Shown here piece by piece: positions 63,940-64,000 of a stretch of 64,000 nt of DNA. The notes under the pieces are model-generated. The model was given only the letters and a program-made list of their open reading frames with translations. It searched no databases and was not told the DNA's origin. This DNA comes from Candidatus Krumholzibacteriota bacterium (lineage in GTDB: Bacteria; Krumholzibacteriota; Krumholzibacteriia; Krumholzibacteriales; Krumholzibacteriaceae), in the NCBI GenBank assembly GCA_016932415.1, contig JAFGCX010000016.1:36404-100403 (forward strand). The letters are read 5' to 3'. Positions within the stretch are counted from its first letter, which is position 1; every line of letters starts with the position of its first letter. The position numbers and the translations under genes are program-made.

Positions 63940-64000
63940 ATGGTGAAACAACAGCAGCACGATTACGGCAGTATCATCATCGGTGGGCATGACGACATCA
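63940..64000 (+). CDS. start of an unidentified gene (cut by the window end)
   Basis: ATG at 63940 follows GGAGAGG at good spacing, and 20 codons are open to the end of the window (MVKQQQHDYGSIIIGGHDDI). It lies 86 bases after the CheA-like gene on the same strand, so it may belong to the same operon. Too little is visible for an assignment. Confidence 0.5.
   Translation, partial: MVKQQQHDYGSIIIGGHDDI

Overview
The window (about 50% GC, dense, operonic) reads as a chromosomal segment of an uncultured Gram-negative-type bacterium. Envelope markers are a periplasmic DsbD, a lipoprotein signal, a Wzx-type flippase and chemotaxis-like proteins. The combination of a V/A-type ATPase operon, an archaeal-type GatD/GatE amidotransferase, NfnAB, HypF/HypE and a LexA-linked error-prone polymerase cassette suggests an anaerobic or facultative member of a poorly cultured (possibly FCB-like) phylum. 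That placement is an inference; no rRNA or other marker gene in the window fixes it. I saw no tRNA, rRNA, CRISPR array, transposase or phage gene.

Layout. 1-8822: V-type ATPase operon C(partial)-I-K-F-E-A-B-D ending in a universal stress protein. 8941-13420: PtsN-like EIIA, then a tight four-gene unit (cysteine-rich protein, BadF/HgdC-like ATPase, large lipoprotein, helical protein). 13514: BioY. 14217-14334: a promoter-to-terminator small RNA antisense to the 3' end of asnB. 14223-21808 (minus): asnB, glycosyltransferase, DsbD, LVIVD propeller protein, with a second candidate RNA at 16397-16550. 21946-26263: phosphatase, SPL-like radical SAM protein, rhomboid, LOG-family protein, MenA-like prenyltransferase. 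26475-26746: a 26-codon mini-gene with its own promoter and terminator. 26948-35043 (minus, except one solute-binding protein): flippase, gatD, gatE, glnA. 35331-39258: two sensor-kinase genes, each broken by an apparent -1 frameshift at a homopolymer, flanking an Rcp1-like response regulator. 39419-41547: OFA-family transporter and folE. 41701-46989: lexA, a small S24-like protein, an ImuB/DinB-like Y-family protein and DnaE2. 47252-49547: nfnAB. 49709-53102: hypF-hypE. 53144-59833: LuxR-type regulator, PHP phosphatase, guaB, QueG-like protein, hydrolase, unknown protein, nitrilase. 60020-64000: a sigma-54 promoter with an upstream inverted repeat driving an MCP-like gene, a degenerate CheA-like gene and the start of a third gene.

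How the genes may work together. The V-ATPase couples ATP to H+ or Na+ movement. NfnAB and HypE/F point to ferredoxin- and hydrogen-linked redox metabolism. glnA and gatE are adjacent, linking glutamine synthesis to Gln-tRNA formation. The lexA cassette is a DNA-damage mutagenesis unit whose usual imuA slot is occupied by a catalytically dead S24-like protein. The last operon looks like a chemosensory-like pathway whose kinase has lost its usual catalytic residues.
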